DNA of 64,000 bases from Streptomyces sp. Z26. Its GTDB lineage: Bacteria; Actinomycetota; Actinomycetes; Streptomycetales; Streptomycetaceae. A program made the translations under genes and the position numbers. The notes beneath the pieces are model-generated. The model worked only from the letters and a program-made list of their open reading frames with translations. It ran no database searches and had not been told where the DNA came from. The stretch spans positions 5,708,501 to 5,772,500 of the forward strand of contig NZ_RCHV01000002.1 of NCBI RefSeq assembly GCF_003665095.1, read 5' to 3'. This document shows positions 27,913 through 36,600 of this stretch, piece after piece. Position 1 is the first letter of the stretch; the number at the start of each line of letters is the position of its first letter.

Positions 27913-28455
27913 ATGAGGATCACCGAGTGCCGGGAAGACGACGTGGAGCTGCTGGACCGTCATCTGCCGTCCCCTGACGGCCCGTTCCGGCACGCCCGGA
28001 GCTACGCGCGCCACCTGGACCGTTCCGGCACCCTCCTCGTCGCCTGGCGCGACGGCGGCACCGCGTCGGCGCCCGGGGACGCGGACCGGCTGCCGGTCGG
28101 CAGCTGCGAGGTGCGCTGGCAGGGCTGCGAGGCGCCGGAGGTGAGGTGGGCGCACCCGGACTGCCCGGAGATCCGCGGCCTCGGCCTGTGGCCGGAGGTG
28201 CCGCGGGCCGAGAGCGCGGGCACCGCGCTGGTCGGCGCGGCGGAGCGGGTCGTACGGGAGCGGGGGCACGCCGCGGTCGGCCTCGGCGTGGAGAAGAACA
28301 ACCCGCGGGCGGAGGCGCTCTACCGGCACCTCGGGTACGAGCCGTCCGTCGCGTACCTCTTCTGCTGGTCCTACGAGGACGCGGACGGCGTCGCCCACCA
28401 GGTGGCCGACGCCTGCACGTTTATGGTCAAGCGGCTGCGCGACACCGCCCCGTGA
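27913..28455 (+). CDS. GNAT-family N-acetyltransferase
   Basis: Protein of 180 aa from the ATG at 27913, with GGAGGG 6 nt upstream. The acetyl-CoA region reads RAESAGTALVGAAERVVRERGHAAVGLGVEKNNPRAEALYRHLGYEP in outline: a modified loop (SAGTALV in place of RxxGxG/A) and the conserved N-x-x-A-x-x-L-Y-x-x-x-G-Y motif. The substrate is unknown. It follows the KDPG aldolase gene by 70 bp and may be co-transcribed, but there is no functional link that I can argue. Confidence 0.85.
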   Translation: MRITECREDDVELLDRHLPSPDGPFRHARSYARHLDRSGTLLVAWRDGGTASAPGDADRLPVGSCEVRWQGCEAPEVRWAHPDCPEIRGLGLWPEVPRAESAGTALVGAAERVVRERGHAAVGLGVEKNNPRAEALYRHLGYEPSVAYLFCWSYEDADGVAHQVADACTFMVKRLRDTAP

Positions 28456-28463
28456 CGCGAAGC

Positions 28464-28500
28464 GCGGGCCGTACGGAGCCCCCCGGCCCGTACGGCCCGC
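28464..28500. terminator. Hairpin terminator between convergent genes
   Basis: Perfect 13-bp stem (28464-28476 with 28488-28500, GCGGGCCGTACGG) and 11-nt loop, between the GNAT and methyltransferase genes. Confidence 0.75.
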
Positions 28501-28529
28501 GCGGCCGCGACGACGTACCCGCGCGGGCC

Positions 28530-29357
28530 CTACGGCTTGCGCGCCACGCCCGCCCACAGCGACGCCTCGGCGTCCGTCACGTCCGCCAGCGAGTCGTCGC
28601 CGTCCGGCCGCCAGCGGTGCGCCACGACGATGCCGGGGTCCACCAGCTCCAGCCCGTCGAAGAAGCGGGTGACCTCGCTCCGGTCGCGGGCCTGGCCGTC
28701 CTTCATGCCGCGCGAGTGACGGCTCAGCGTGCCCGTCATCCGTTCCCAGGTCTCCGGGTCCAGCTCGGCGGTGACGTGCGACAGCATCAGGTAGCTCCCC
28801 GAGGGCAGGGCACCGACCAGGGCGTCGACGATCTCGTACGGCTTGTCCTTGTCGGTGATGAAGTGCATCAGCGCCATCAGCGACAGCGCCACCGGCTGCC
28901 CGAAGTCGAGCGTCCGGTGCAGCTCCGGCGAGGAGAGGATGCTCTCGGGGTCCTTGGCGTCCGCGTGCAGGTAGACGGTGCGGCCCTCCGGGGCGCTCTC
29001 CAGCAGCGCCTCGGAGTACGTGAGCACGATCGGGTCGTTGTCCGCGTACACGACGCGGGTCTCCGGCGCGACGGCCTGCGTCACCTGGTGCATGTTCGGC
29101 TCGGTCGGTATGCCCGCGCCGATGTCGAGGAACTGCCGTACGCCCGCCTCCGCGGCGAGCCAGCCCGCGGCGCGGCGCATGAACCAGCGGTTGACGCGGG
29201 CGCAGGTCCGTACGTTCGGCCAGAGGGAGATGACGGCCTCGGCCGCCTCCTCGTCGACGCCGTAGTGCGTCTTGCCGCCGAGGAAGTAGTCGTACATGCG
29301 CGCCGAGTGCGGGGTCGTGGTGTCGATCTCGTCGCGCGGAAAGCTGTAGCCGGTCAT
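28530..29357 (-). CDS. SAM-dependent methyltransferase (DUF574 family)
   Basis: Protein of 275 aa from the ATG read at 29357, preceded by GGAGGGG. Family marks are the N-terminal TPHSARMYDYFLGGKTHY, the SAM-binding glycine motif FLDIGAGIPTEPNMHQ, VVYADNDPIVLTYS and ALMHFITDKDKPYEIV. This family is strongly expanded in Streptomyces and very often sits, as here, next to XRE/DUF397 gene pairs. No substrate is established for it. Confidence 0.93.
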   Translation of the reverse strand: MTGYSFPRDEIDTTTPHSARMYDYFLGGKTHYGVDEEAAEAVISLWPNVRTCARVNRWFMRRAAGWLAAEAGVRQFLDIGAGIPTEPNMHQVTQAVAPETRVVYADNDPIVLTYSEALLESAPEGRTVYLHADAKDPESILSSPELHRTLDFGQPVALSLMALMHFITDKDKPYEIVDALVGALPSGSYLMLSHVTAELDPETWERMTGTLSRHSRGMKDGQARDRSEVTRFFDGLELVDPGIVVAHRWRPDGDDSLADVTDAEASLWAGVARKP

Positions 29358-29391
29358 GGGCGTGGCCCCTCCGTGGAGCACTCGGTCGGGC

Positions 29392-29637
29392 TCAGGTCAG
29401 CAGGAAGTCGGCGTCGCCGTTCTTGGCGCCTTCGATGAACGTCTCGATCTCGTGCGGCGTGTATATCAGGGCCGGTCCGTCCGGGTCGTTGGACTGCCGC
29501 AACGCCACCCGCCCGTCGGTGAGTTTGAGCGCCTCCACGCAGTTGCCGCCGTTGGTGCCGCTCCACGGCTTGTGCCAGCCGTGCGCCCCCAGCTCCCTGG
29601 CGGGCATGCCGTTGTAGATGTGGTCCCTGCGGTCCAT
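29392..29637 (-). CDS. DUF397 protein
   Basis: Protein of 81 aa. DUF397 signature: W-(Y/H)-K-x-S/W-x-S/T in HGWHKPWSGTNGGNCVEALKL, then VALRQSNDPDGPALIYTPHEIETFIEGAKNGDADFLL. These small acidic proteins are partners of WhiJ-like XRE regulators in Streptomyces and probably bind them. The start lies 2 bp from the stop of the XRE gene, so the two are coupled. Confidence 0.93.
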   Translation of the reverse strand: MDRRDHIYNGMPARELGAHGWHKPWSGTNGGNCVEALKLTDGRVALRQSNDPDGPALIYTPHEIETFIEGAKNGDADFLLT

Positions 29638-29639
29638 GG

Positions 29640-30506
29640 TCAGAGCTCCTTGCGCAAGTCACCGAGGATGCGCTCGGTGTCACCTAGCGGCGCGGCCTGC
29701 GCGCCCATCCGGTCCAGCGCCTCCAAGTAGGCGACGGTGTCGGGGCGTTCGTCGTGGTAGACGGCGCCCGTCAGGCTCTCGGTGTAGACGATGTCCGGAA
29801 GCTCCGGGATGTCGAACCGAAAGAGCTGGAAAGGGCCGAACATGCCGGGATGCGGACCGGTGGCGTACGGCAGGATCTGCAACGTGACGTTGGACGTCGC
29901 GGCGGCCGCGGCCAGCCGGTCGAGCTGGGCGCGCATCACCTCGGGCCCGCCGACGGGTCGGCGCAGCACCGTCTCGTCGATCACGGCCCACAGGCGCGGC
30001 GGGGACGGCCGGGTGAGCAGCGACTGGCGTTCCATGCGCAGCGCGACGCGGCGGTCCAGCTCCTCGGCCGGGGCCGTGGGGAAGCCGACGCGCAGCAGGG
30101 CCCGCGCGTAGTCCGCGGTCTGGAGCAGCCCGGGGACGCAGTGCGGCTCGTACGCGCGGATGAGGTTCGCCGACTCCTCCAGGCTGACGTAGAGGCTGAA
30201 CCAGGTGGGGAGCACGTCGCGGAAGCGGTGCCACCAGCCGGGGTTGCCCGCCTCCTCGACCAGGGAGAGGAACGAGCCGGTCTCCGACTCGGGGACGTCG
30301 TAGACCTGGAGGAGCTTCTCCACGTAGACCGGCTTCAGGCCGACGTCGGCCTTCTCCATCCGGCGGATCGTGGTCTGGTTGACGCTCAGTGCCCTGGCGG
30401 CCTGTTCGAAGCTGACGCCCGCCCGTTCCCGCAGGTCCCTGAGGCGCAGGCCGAGGACGATCTGTCCGACGGTCGGCGCCGAGCGCGCTTCCGGCACCGC
30501 GGTCAC
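29640..30506 (-). CDS. WhiJ-like XRE regulator (HTH plus DUF5753)
   Basis: Protein of 288 aa starting at GTG. The N-terminal helix-turn-helix (about residues 18-60) reads LRDLRERAGVSFEQAARALSVNQTTIRRMEKADVGLKP, in segments. The remainder is the DUF5753 domain: IRAYEPHCVPGLLQTADYARALLRVG, and VTLQILPYATGPHPGMFGPFQLFRF. Proteins of this type modulate development and antibiotic production, presumably with the DUF397 partner. It is divergent from an RsbW-like ATPase gene, completing a trio seen repeatedly in Streptomyces genomes. Confidence 0.92.
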   Translation of the reverse strand: MTAVPEARSAPTVGQIVLGLRLRDLRERAGVSFEQAARALSVNQTTIRRMEKADVGLKPVYVEKLLQVYDVPESETGSFLSLVEEAGNPGWWHRFRDVLPTWFSLYVSLEESANLIRAYEPHCVPGLLQTADYARALLRVGFPTAPAEELDRRVALRMERQSLLTRPSPPRLWAVIDETVLRRPVGGPEVMRAQLDRLAAAAATSNVTLQILPYATGPHPGMFGPFQLFRFDIPELPDIVYTESLTGAVYHDERPDTVAYLEALDRMGAQAAPLGDTERILGDLRKEL

Positions 30507-30590
30507 CTCCTGGCCCGAGTCGCGACGGTCTTTGAGCAGTCAACTGTTCTTTACACCAGCAGTGTTACACGCTCACCAGGGTTCGAACAG

Positions 30591-30619
30591 TCTGCGAGGT
30601 CTATTATGCAATTCGCAGA
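30591..30619. promoter_or_regulatory. Candidate operator in the XRE / RsbW divergent region
   Basis: Inverted repeat TCTGCGA-n15-TCGCAGA in the AT-rich 204-bp spacer between divergent starts. Position suits the XRE protein; no other support. Confidence 0.35.
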
Positions 30620-30710
30620 ACGCCCCTTGCCTTATGCCCCGTGCGCGGTGGATAGTTGACCCTGGACGTTCGCAAGCCCGGATCATCCGAGGATGGAAGG
30701 CGGAGTGGCC

Positions 30711-31169
30711 GTGGCCCTACCTCGTGGCACCACGGTGCTCGCGCTCCCGCAGGAGGACGGCGCGGACACCGAACTGCTGTGGGCGGGCTTCGAACTGCCC
30801 GCGTGCGGGACCTCCGTGGAGGACGCGCGGCGCCGCGTGCACCGGCAGCTGCGCCGCTGGGCCTTCCCGCAGGACGTCTGCGACACCGCCCAGCTGCTGG
30901 TCTCGGAGCTGTTCACCAACGCCGTCCTGCACAGCGACAGTTCACGGATCAGCTGCCTGATGCACGGCGGCGGCACCCGGTTGCGGATCGAGATCCACGA
31001 CCAGGGGAGCGAGTCGGCCGTGCCGTTGCCCTGCTGGGCGACACCCGAGGACGAGCACGGACGCGGTCTGCTGCTGGTCGACACCCTCTCCGAGGAGTGG
31101 GGCGTCGACCGTACGGGGGAGGACGGGGGCCGTGTGGTCTGGGTGGAGCTGGGTCCCATCTCCACCTGA
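30711..31169 (+). CDS. RsbW/SpoIIAB-like ATP-binding protein
   Basis: About 152 aa from the GTG at 30711, which has GGAAGGCGGAG upstream; an ATG at 30693 and a GTG at 30705 are also in frame. Single GHKL ATPase domain with N box LLVSELFTNAVLHSDS and G box EDEHGRGLLLVDTLSEEWGV. Such proteins are anti-sigma-factor kinases or their relatives. Divergent from the XRE-DUF397 pair, the standard arrangement in streptomycetes, where the trio is linked to developmental control. Confidence 0.9.
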   Translation: MALPRGTTVLALPQEDGADTELLWAGFELPACGTSVEDARRRVHRQLRRWAFPQDVCDTAQLLVSELFTNAVLHSDSSRISCLMHGGGTRLRIEIHDQGSESAVPLPCWATPEDEHGRGLLLVDTLSEEWGVDRTGEDGGRVVWVELGPIST

Positions 31170-31180
31170 CGGACACGGGG

Positions 31181-31209
31181 GTCGGTACGGGACGGGGGGC
31201 CGTACCGAC
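31181..31209. terminator. Hairpin terminator after the RsbW-like gene
   Basis: 10-bp perfect stem (GTCGGTACGG, 31181-31190 with 31200-31209), 9-nt loop, 11 bp after the stop codon. The rest of the 31170-31481 spacer shows no gene. Confidence 0.65.
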
Positions 31210-31481
31210 CGGGGACGCCGAGGCGGCTGACGCCGGAGCGCCCGAGGAGGGGGAACGGAGCCCACGGGGGAAACACGGGGGCCGTTCCGGGCCCGGAGCC
31301 TCGTCCCGGGTCGGGAACGGGCGCGTGGCAGGGGTCGTACGTGCCGTGGGGGGCGTCGTACGGCCCCTGCTCGTGCGCGTCGCCCGCCCAGGGGACCCGC
31401 GCCGGTGGCGTCGCGTCGCGTTGTCCGGACAATCGGACGTACGGCTTTCCGGGTCCCGGGCCACGGGTTACGCTCACGCAG

Positions 31482-32236
31482 GTGGCCAAGAAGGAACCGG
31501 TGGACCTCCCGCTGAGCGTGGACCGCAACAGCCCGGTCCCGCTCTACTTCCAGCTCTCGCAGCAGCTCGAAGCCGCCATCTCGCGGGGGACCTCGCACCC
31601 GGCGGCCTCCTCGGCAACGAGATCGAGCTGGCCGCCCGCCTCGGCCTCTCCCGCCCCACCGTCCGCCAGGCGATACAGGCCCTGGTCGACAAGGGCCTGC
31701 TCGTCCGCCGCCGTGGCATCGGCACCCAGGTCGTGCAAAGCCGGATCCGTCGGCCGCTGGAGCTGAGCAGCCTCTACGACGACCTGGAGGCCGCCGGCCA
31801 ACAGCCCGCGACCCGGGTGCTCCGGGTGGAGAACCAGGAGGTGGACGCCGAGGCCGCCGCCGCGCTCGGCCTCGCGGAGGGCACCGAGGTGCGCGTACTG
31901 GAGCGGCTGCGCATGACGCGCGGCGAGCCCATCGCGTACCTCCGCAACCACCTGCCGGTCGACGTGGTGAAGACCGAGGCGGACGAGCTGGAGCGCACCG
32001 GGCTGTACCGGCTGATGCGCGGCGCCGGGATCACGCTGCACAGCGCCCGCCAGTCGGTCGGGGCGCGCGCCGCCTCGGCGGCGGAGGCGGAGCTGCTGGA
32101 GGAGCGGCGGGGGGCGCCGCTGCTGACGATGCAGCGGACGACGTTCGACGACACGGGGCGGGTGGTGGAGTACGGCTCGCACCTGTACCGGGCGTCGCGC
32201 TACTCGTTCGACTTCCAGCTGCTCGTCCGCGGCTGA
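31482..32236 (+). pseudogene. GntR/UTRA-family regulator with a frameshift
   Basis: Two overlapping frames together encode one GntR regulator. The first, from GTG 31482, gives LSVDRNSPVPLYFQLSQQLEAAISRG, then goes out of frame. The second continues exactly with DLAPGGLLGNEIELAARLGLSRPTVRQAIQALVDKGL and a complete UTRA effector domain (VLERLRMTRGEPIAYLRNHLP, EYGSHLYRASRYSFDFQ). The junction is the G run at 31585-31589: five G where six would keep the frame. The gene is either a recent pseudogene, carries a slippage site, or reflects a sequencing error. It lies directly upstream of the sugar ABC operon that it would control. TACGCT ends 7 nt before the GTG, suggesting a leaderless transcript. 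Confidence 0.88.
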
Positions 32237-32278
32237 CCCGGCGCACCGGCCCCGAGCCGTACGGGGACGGCAGGACCA

Positions 32279-32307
32279 TTGACGCCGCCACGGCGCCGGG
32301 CTAGAAC
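32279..32307 (+). promoter_or_regulatory. Promoter of the sugar ABC operon
   Basis: TTGACG (32279-32284), 17-bp spacer, TAGAAC (32302-32307). The -10 box ends 6 nt before the ATG at 32314, which predicts transcription starting at or next to the start codon, that is a leaderless mRNA. Confidence 0.75.
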
Positions 32308-32313
32308 TCCGCC

Positions 32314-33342
32314 ATGGTGCAACGGCGTACAACGCGACGGAGTACGGCCCGGCGGCGTACCGCGCGCACGGCGGCAGTCCTGGTGACCGCGGCGCTCCTC
32401 GCCGCGGGGTGCAGCAGCACCGGCGGGAAGAAGGCGGCGGAACGGGAGTCGGGCGCGGGCGGCGGCAAGGGCGTGGACACGCCCCGGATGGACATCGCGA
32501 TGGTGTCGCACTCCGGCGACGGCGACACGTTCTGGGACATCGTGCAGAGCGGCGCGAAGCAGGCGGCGGTCAAGGACAACGTCCGCCTCGACTACTCCCA
32601 CGACGAGGCCGGGCCGCAGCAGGCGCAGCTGGTGCAGACCGCCATCGACAAGAAGGTCGACGGGCTCGTCGTCACCCTCGCCAAGCCCGACGCGGTCGGC
32701 CCCGCCGTACGGAAGGCCGTCGAGGCGGGCATCCCCGTGGTCACCATCAACTCCGGCGCCGAGCACTCCGCGAAGCTCGGCGCGCTCTCCCACATCGGCC
32801 AGGACGAGAAGATCGCGGGCGAGGCCGTCGGCGCCGAACTGAACGCGCGCGGGCACGAGAAGGCGCTCTGCCTCATCCACGAGCAGGGCAACGTCTCCCT
32901 CGACGAGCGCTGCGCGGGCGTCGCCGACACCTTCGACGGCGAGGTCGACAACCTCAACGTCGACGGTACGAACATGCCCGACGTCGAGTCGTCCGTGACC
33001 GCGAAGCTCCAGTCGGACGAGGACGTCGACACCGTCGTCGCGCTCGGCGCCCCGTTCGCGGCCACCGCCGCCAAGGCCGCGGACGCCACCGGCAGCGAGG
33101 CCGAGATCAACACCTTCGACCTGAACGCCAAGGTCGTCGCCGGACTCAAGGACGGCACCATCGGCTTCGCCGTCGACCAGCAGCCGTACCTCCAGGGCTA
33201 CGAGGCGGTCGACGCGCTGTGGCTGCACGCGTACAACGCGAACGAGCTGGGCGGCGGCCGACCCGTGCTCACCGGCCCGGCGATCGTGACGGAGAAGGAC
33301 GTGCCGCGGCTGGAGAAGTACACCGGGCGTGGGACCCGGTGA
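32314..33342 (+). CDS. Sugar-binding lipoprotein 1 (ribose/fructose-type, PBP1)
   Basis: Protein of 342 aa. An Arg-rich N-terminus and hydrophobic core end in the lipobox LLAAGCSST. The mature part is a periplasmic-binding-protein type 1 fold: MDIAMVSHSGDGDTFWDIVQSGAKQAA, KKVDGLVVTLAKPDAVGP, VVTINSG, NTFDLNAKVVAGLKDG, and FAVDQQPYLQGYEAVD. It delivers a pentose or hexose to the permease encoded downstream. It is about three-quarters identical by eye to the next gene product. Confidence 0.93.
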   Translation: MVQRRTTRRSTARRRTARTAAVLVTAALLAAGCSSTGGKKAAERESGAGGGKGVDTPRMDIAMVSHSGDGDTFWDIVQSGAKQAAVKDNVRLDYSHDEAGPQQAQLVQTAIDKKVDGLVVTLAKPDAVGPAVRKAVEAGIPVVTINSGAEHSAKLGALSHIGQDEKIAGEAVGAELNARGHEKALCLIHEQGNVSLDERCAGVADTFDGEVDNLNVDGTNMPDVESSVTAKLQSDEDVDTVVALGAPFAATAAKAADATGSEAEINTFDLNAKVVAGLKDGTIGFAVDQQPYLQGYEAVDALWLHAYNANELGGGRPVLTGPAIVTEKDVPRLEKYTGRGTR

Positions 33343-33440
33343 GGGACCGCCCGGCGGCGGTGCCCGATACTGTTCGGCAGTTCCGCAGCGATCACGAGGA
33401 CGACCTGCGGCTCCCCCCGTGTCGAGAGGTCGGGTCACCC

Positions 33441-34472
33441 GTGTCCACTGAGCAGTACGTACGCCGCCGTCCCCGCCGGTCGCGGATGCTCTCGGCGGCG
33501 GTGGCCGCGGCCGTGACCGCCGTCGCGCTCGCGGGGTGCAGCAGCACCGGCGGCAAGCGCGCCGAGGAGGAGCGCGCCGCCGACGCCGGGGGCCGCTCGG
33601 CGGTGAACACCCCGCGCTGGAAGGTCGCCATGGTCACCCACTCGGGAGACGGCGACACGTACTGGGACATCGTGCAGAGCGGCGCCAAGCAGGCGGCGGT
33701 CAAGGACAACATCGAGTTCCTCTACGCGCACGACGAGGAGGCCGGGCGGCAGGCGCAGCTCGTCCAGTCGATGATCGACAAGAAGGTCGACGGGCTGATC
33801 GTCACGCTCGCCAAGCCGGACGCCATGAAGGGCGTCGTCGCGAAGGCCGCCAAGGCGGGCATCCCGGTGATCACGATCAACTCCGGCCAGGAGAAGTCGA
33901 AGGAGTTCGGCGCCCTCACCCACATCGGCCAGGACGAGACCGTCGCCGGTGAGGCCGTCGGCACCGAACTCAACGAGCAGGGCCGCAAGAACGCCCTCTG
34001 CGTCCTGCACGAGCAGGGCAACGTCGGCCACGAGCAGCGCTGCGACGGCGTCGAGAAGACCTTCGACGGCAAGCTGAAGAAGCTCTACGTGGACGGCACC
34101 AACATGCCCGACGTGCAGTCGTCCGTGACCGCGAAGCTCCAGTCGGACGAGGACGTCGACACCGTCGTCACCCTCGGCGCCCCCTTCGCGGCCACCGCCG
34201 TCAAGGCCGCCGAGGAGGCCGACAGCGACGCCCGTACGGTCACGTTCGACCTGAACGCCAAGGTCGTCGCCGGGCTGGAGGACGGCTCGATCGGCTTCGC
34301 CGTCGACCAGCAGCCGTACCTCCAGGGCTACGAGGCCGTGGACCTCATGTGGCTCCACCGCTACAACGCCGACATGCTCGGCGGCGGCAAGCCGGTCCTC
34401 ACCGGCCCGCAGATCCTCACCAAGAAGGACGCGCCCGAGCTGGCCGACTACACGGAACGGGGCACGCGATGA
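33441..34472 (+). CDS. Sugar-binding lipoprotein 2 (tandem paralogue)
   Basis: Protein of 343 aa from the GTG at 33441. Lipobox AVALAGCSST, then the same PBP1 fold: WKVAMVTHSGDGDTYWDIVQ, KKVDGLIVTLAKPDAMKG, VITINSGQEKSKEFG, VTFDLNAKVVAGLEDG. It is a clear duplicate of the preceding gene. Substitutions are spread across the mature domain while the hinge and D-L-N-A-K-V sugar-site strands are identical. Its stop overlaps the permease start (ATGA), so this copy is the one coupled to the transporter. Confidence 0.93.
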   Translation: MSTEQYVRRRPRRSRMLSAAVAAAVTAVALAGCSSTGGKRAEEERAADAGGRSAVNTPRWKVAMVTHSGDGDTYWDIVQSGAKQAAVKDNIEFLYAHDEEAGRQAQLVQSMIDKKVDGLIVTLAKPDAMKGVVAKAAKAGIPVITINSGQEKSKEFGALTHIGQDETVAGEAVGTELNEQGRKNALCVLHEQGNVGHEQRCDGVEKTFDGKLKKLYVDGTNMPDVQSSVTAKLQSDEDVDTVVTLGAPFAATAVKAAEEADSDARTVTFDLNAKVVAGLEDGSIGFAVDQQPYLQGYEAVDLMWLHRYNADMLGGGKPVLTGPQILTKKDAPELADYTERGTR

Positions 34473-35521
34473 CCGCCACGTCCTCGACGAAGGAGAGCGC
34501 GGAGGAGCTGGACGAGCGGCTGGTGCGCCGGTCGCTCGTACGCGGCGCGATGAGCCGCCCCGAACTGGGCGCGGTGGTCGGGGCGCTCGCCGTCTTCGTC
34601 TTCTTCTCCGTCGTCGCCGACAGCTTCCTGGAGACGTCCAGCCTCTCCACGGTGCTGTACGCGTCGTCCACCATCGGGATCATGGCGGTGCCGGTGGCGC
34701 TGCTGATGATCGGCGGCGAGTTCGACCTGTCGACGGGCGTCATGGTGACCAGCTCGGCGCTGGTCTCGTCGATGTTCAGCTACCAGATGACGGCCAACGT
34801 GTGGGTCGGCATCGGCGTCTCGCTGCTCGTCACGCTCGCCATCGGCGTCTTCAACGGCGTGATGCTGAGCCGTACGAAGCTGCCGAGCTTCATCATCACG
34901 CTCGGCACCTTCCTCATGCTGACGGGCCTCAACCTCGGCCTCACCAAGCAGATCAGCGGCACCGTGTCGACCAAGAGCATCAGCGACATGGAGGGCTTCC
35001 CCGCGGCGCAGAAGGTCTTCGCGTCCCAACTGACCCTCTTCGACGTGGACTTCCAGGTCACCATCCTGTGGTGGTTCGGCCTGGTCGCCGTCGCCACCTG
35101 GGTCCTGCTGCGCACCCGCGCCGGGAACTGGATCTTCGCCGTCGGCGGCGGCTCCGACGCGGCCCGCGCGGTCGGCGTCCCCGTCGCCCGTACGAAGATC
35201 GGCCTCTACATGGGCGTGGCGCTGGCCGCCTGGATCTCCGGCCAGCACCTGCTGTTCAACTACGACGTCGTGCAGTCCGGCGAGGGCGTCGGCAACGAGC
35301 TGATCTACATCGCCGCGGCCGTCATCGGCGGCTGTCTCCTCACCGGCGGCTACGGCTCCGCGGTCGGCGCGGCGGTCGGCGCGTTCATCTTCGGCATGAC
35401 GAGCAAGGGCATCGTGTACGCGCAGTGGGAGCCGGACTGGTTCAAGTTCTTCCTGGGGGCGATGCTGCTGCTCGCGACCCTGCTGAACGCGTGGATTCGA
35501 AAGCGTGCGGAGGCGAGCTGA
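34469..35521 (+). CDS. Sugar ABC transporter permease (RbsC/FrcC type)
   Basis: Protein of 350 aa with about 8-10 hydrophobic segments: IMAVPVALLMIGGEFDLSTGVM, LPSFIITLGTFLMLTGLNLG, and RARAGNWIFAVGGGSDAARAVGV-like text near 235 (ALL RTRAGNW). The motif GGEFDLSxG and AxxxGxxVxRTK mark the BPD_transp_2 family of CUT2 importers. The ATG overlaps the preceding stop. It is followed without a gap by the ATPase gene. Confidence 0.95.
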   Translation: MTATSSTKESAEELDERLVRRSLVRGAMSRPELGAVVGALAVFVFFSVVADSFLETSSLSTVLYASSTIGIMAVPVALLMIGGEFDLSTGVMVTSSALVSSMFSYQMTANVWVGIGVSLLVTLAIGVFNGVMLSRTKLPSFIITLGTFLMLTGLNLGLTKQISGTVSTKSISDMEGFPAAQKVFASQLTLFDVDFQVTILWWFGLVAVATWVLLRTRAGNWIFAVGGGSDAARAVGVPVARTKIGLYMGVALAAWISGQHLLFNYDVVQSGEGVGNELIYIAAAVIGGCLLTGGYGSAVGAAVGAFIFGMTSKGIVYAQWEPDWFKFFLGAMLLLATLLNAWIRKRAEAS

Positions 35522-36400
35522 GTGAGCGCCCTGATCGAGCTGACCGACGTCAGCAAGCAGTACGGCCACATCAAGGCCCTCGACGCGGTCTCGCTGGAGG
35601 TGCACCCGGGGGAGATCACCTGCGTCCTCGGTGACAACGGCGCGGGCAAGTCGACCCTCATCAAGATCATCGCGGGGCTGCACCGGCACGACGCGGGCAG
35701 CTTCACCGTCGAGGGCGAGGAGACCCGCCTCGGCTCCCCGCGCGAGGCCCTGGACCGGGGCATCGCCACCGTCTACCAGGACCTGGCCGTCGTCCCCCTG
35801 ATGCCGGTCTGGCGGAACTTCTTCCTCGGCTCCGAACCCACCGTCGGCCGCGGCCCGTTCGCCCGCCTCGACGTGGCCCACATGCGCCGTACGACCCACG
35901 CGGCGCTGCTGCGCATGGGCATCGACCTGCGCGACGTGGACCAGCCGATCGGCACCCTCTCCGGCGGTGAGCGGCAGTGCGTGGCGATCGCCCGCGCCGT
36001 CCACTTCGGCGCCAAGGTGCTGGTCCTGGACGAGCCGACGGCGGCGCTCGGCGTGAAGCAGTCCGGCGTCGTCCTGAAGTACGTGGCCAACGCCCGCGAC
36101 CAGGGCCTCGGCGTCGTGCTGATCACGCACAACCCGCACCACGCGTACCTGGTGGGCGACCGCTTCGTCCTGCTGAAGCGCGGCGCCATGGCGGGCAGCC
36201 ACGCCCGCGCGGACATCACCCTGGACGAGCTGACGCGCCAGATGGCGGGCGGCAGCGAGCTGGACCAGCTCAGCCACGAGCTGGGCGGCCGGGCGGCGCC
36301 GGGAGCCGCCGCCGAGGTGAGCGCGGCGGCCGGTACGGGCGGGGGCGCGGACGGCGCCGGGGAGACGCCCGCCCCGCCGGAGAAGCCCGCGGCGGAGTGA
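35522..36400 (+). CDS. Sugar ABC transporter ATPase (FrcA-like, single domain)
   Basis: Protein of 292 aa starting at GTG directly after the permease stop. One nucleotide-binding domain: Walker A GDNGAGKSTLIK near 37, Q-loop YQDLAVVPLMPVWRN, signature LSGGERQCVAIARAV near 150, Walker B VLVLDEPTAALGV, and switch His in LITHNPHH. CUT2 ATPases such as RbsA usually have two fused domains (about 500 aa). This half-size form is like FrcA of the fructose importer and would act as a homodimer. The C-terminal ~45 residues are a low-complexity Ala/Gly/Pro tail. Confidence 0.94.
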   Translation: MSALIELTDVSKQYGHIKALDAVSLEVHPGEITCVLGDNGAGKSTLIKIIAGLHRHDAGSFTVEGEETRLGSPREALDRGIATVYQDLAVVPLMPVWRNFFLGSEPTVGRGPFARLDVAHMRRTTHAALLRMGIDLRDVDQPIGTLSGGERQCVAIARAVHFGAKVLVLDEPTAALGVKQSGVVLKYVANARDQGLGVVLITHNPHHAYLVGDRFVLLKRGAMAGSHARADITLDELTRQMAGGSELDQLSHELGGRAAPGAAAEVSAAAGTGGGADGAGETPAPPEKPAAE

Positions 36401-36600
36401 CGGGAGGGCGGCCCCGGGCCCGTACGACCGCGCGGCGGAGTACGGGCGGGGCCGCCCCGCCACTCGTGGCACAATCGGCTCGCGGGCTCTCATGCCACCA
36501 CCGACCGACCGCCGAGACCACGCAGAGACGAGACGACCGTGCGCGTACCCACTCGCAGCCGTCCGCGCATCACCTCCGCAGCGGAGGCGGGTGCCGGAGC

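Noticed and set aside
30591..30619. Possible small RNA or attenuator between the XRE and RsbW-like genes
   Set aside because: Only a 7-bp inverted repeat with a 15-nt spacer; kept as a weak operator candidate.
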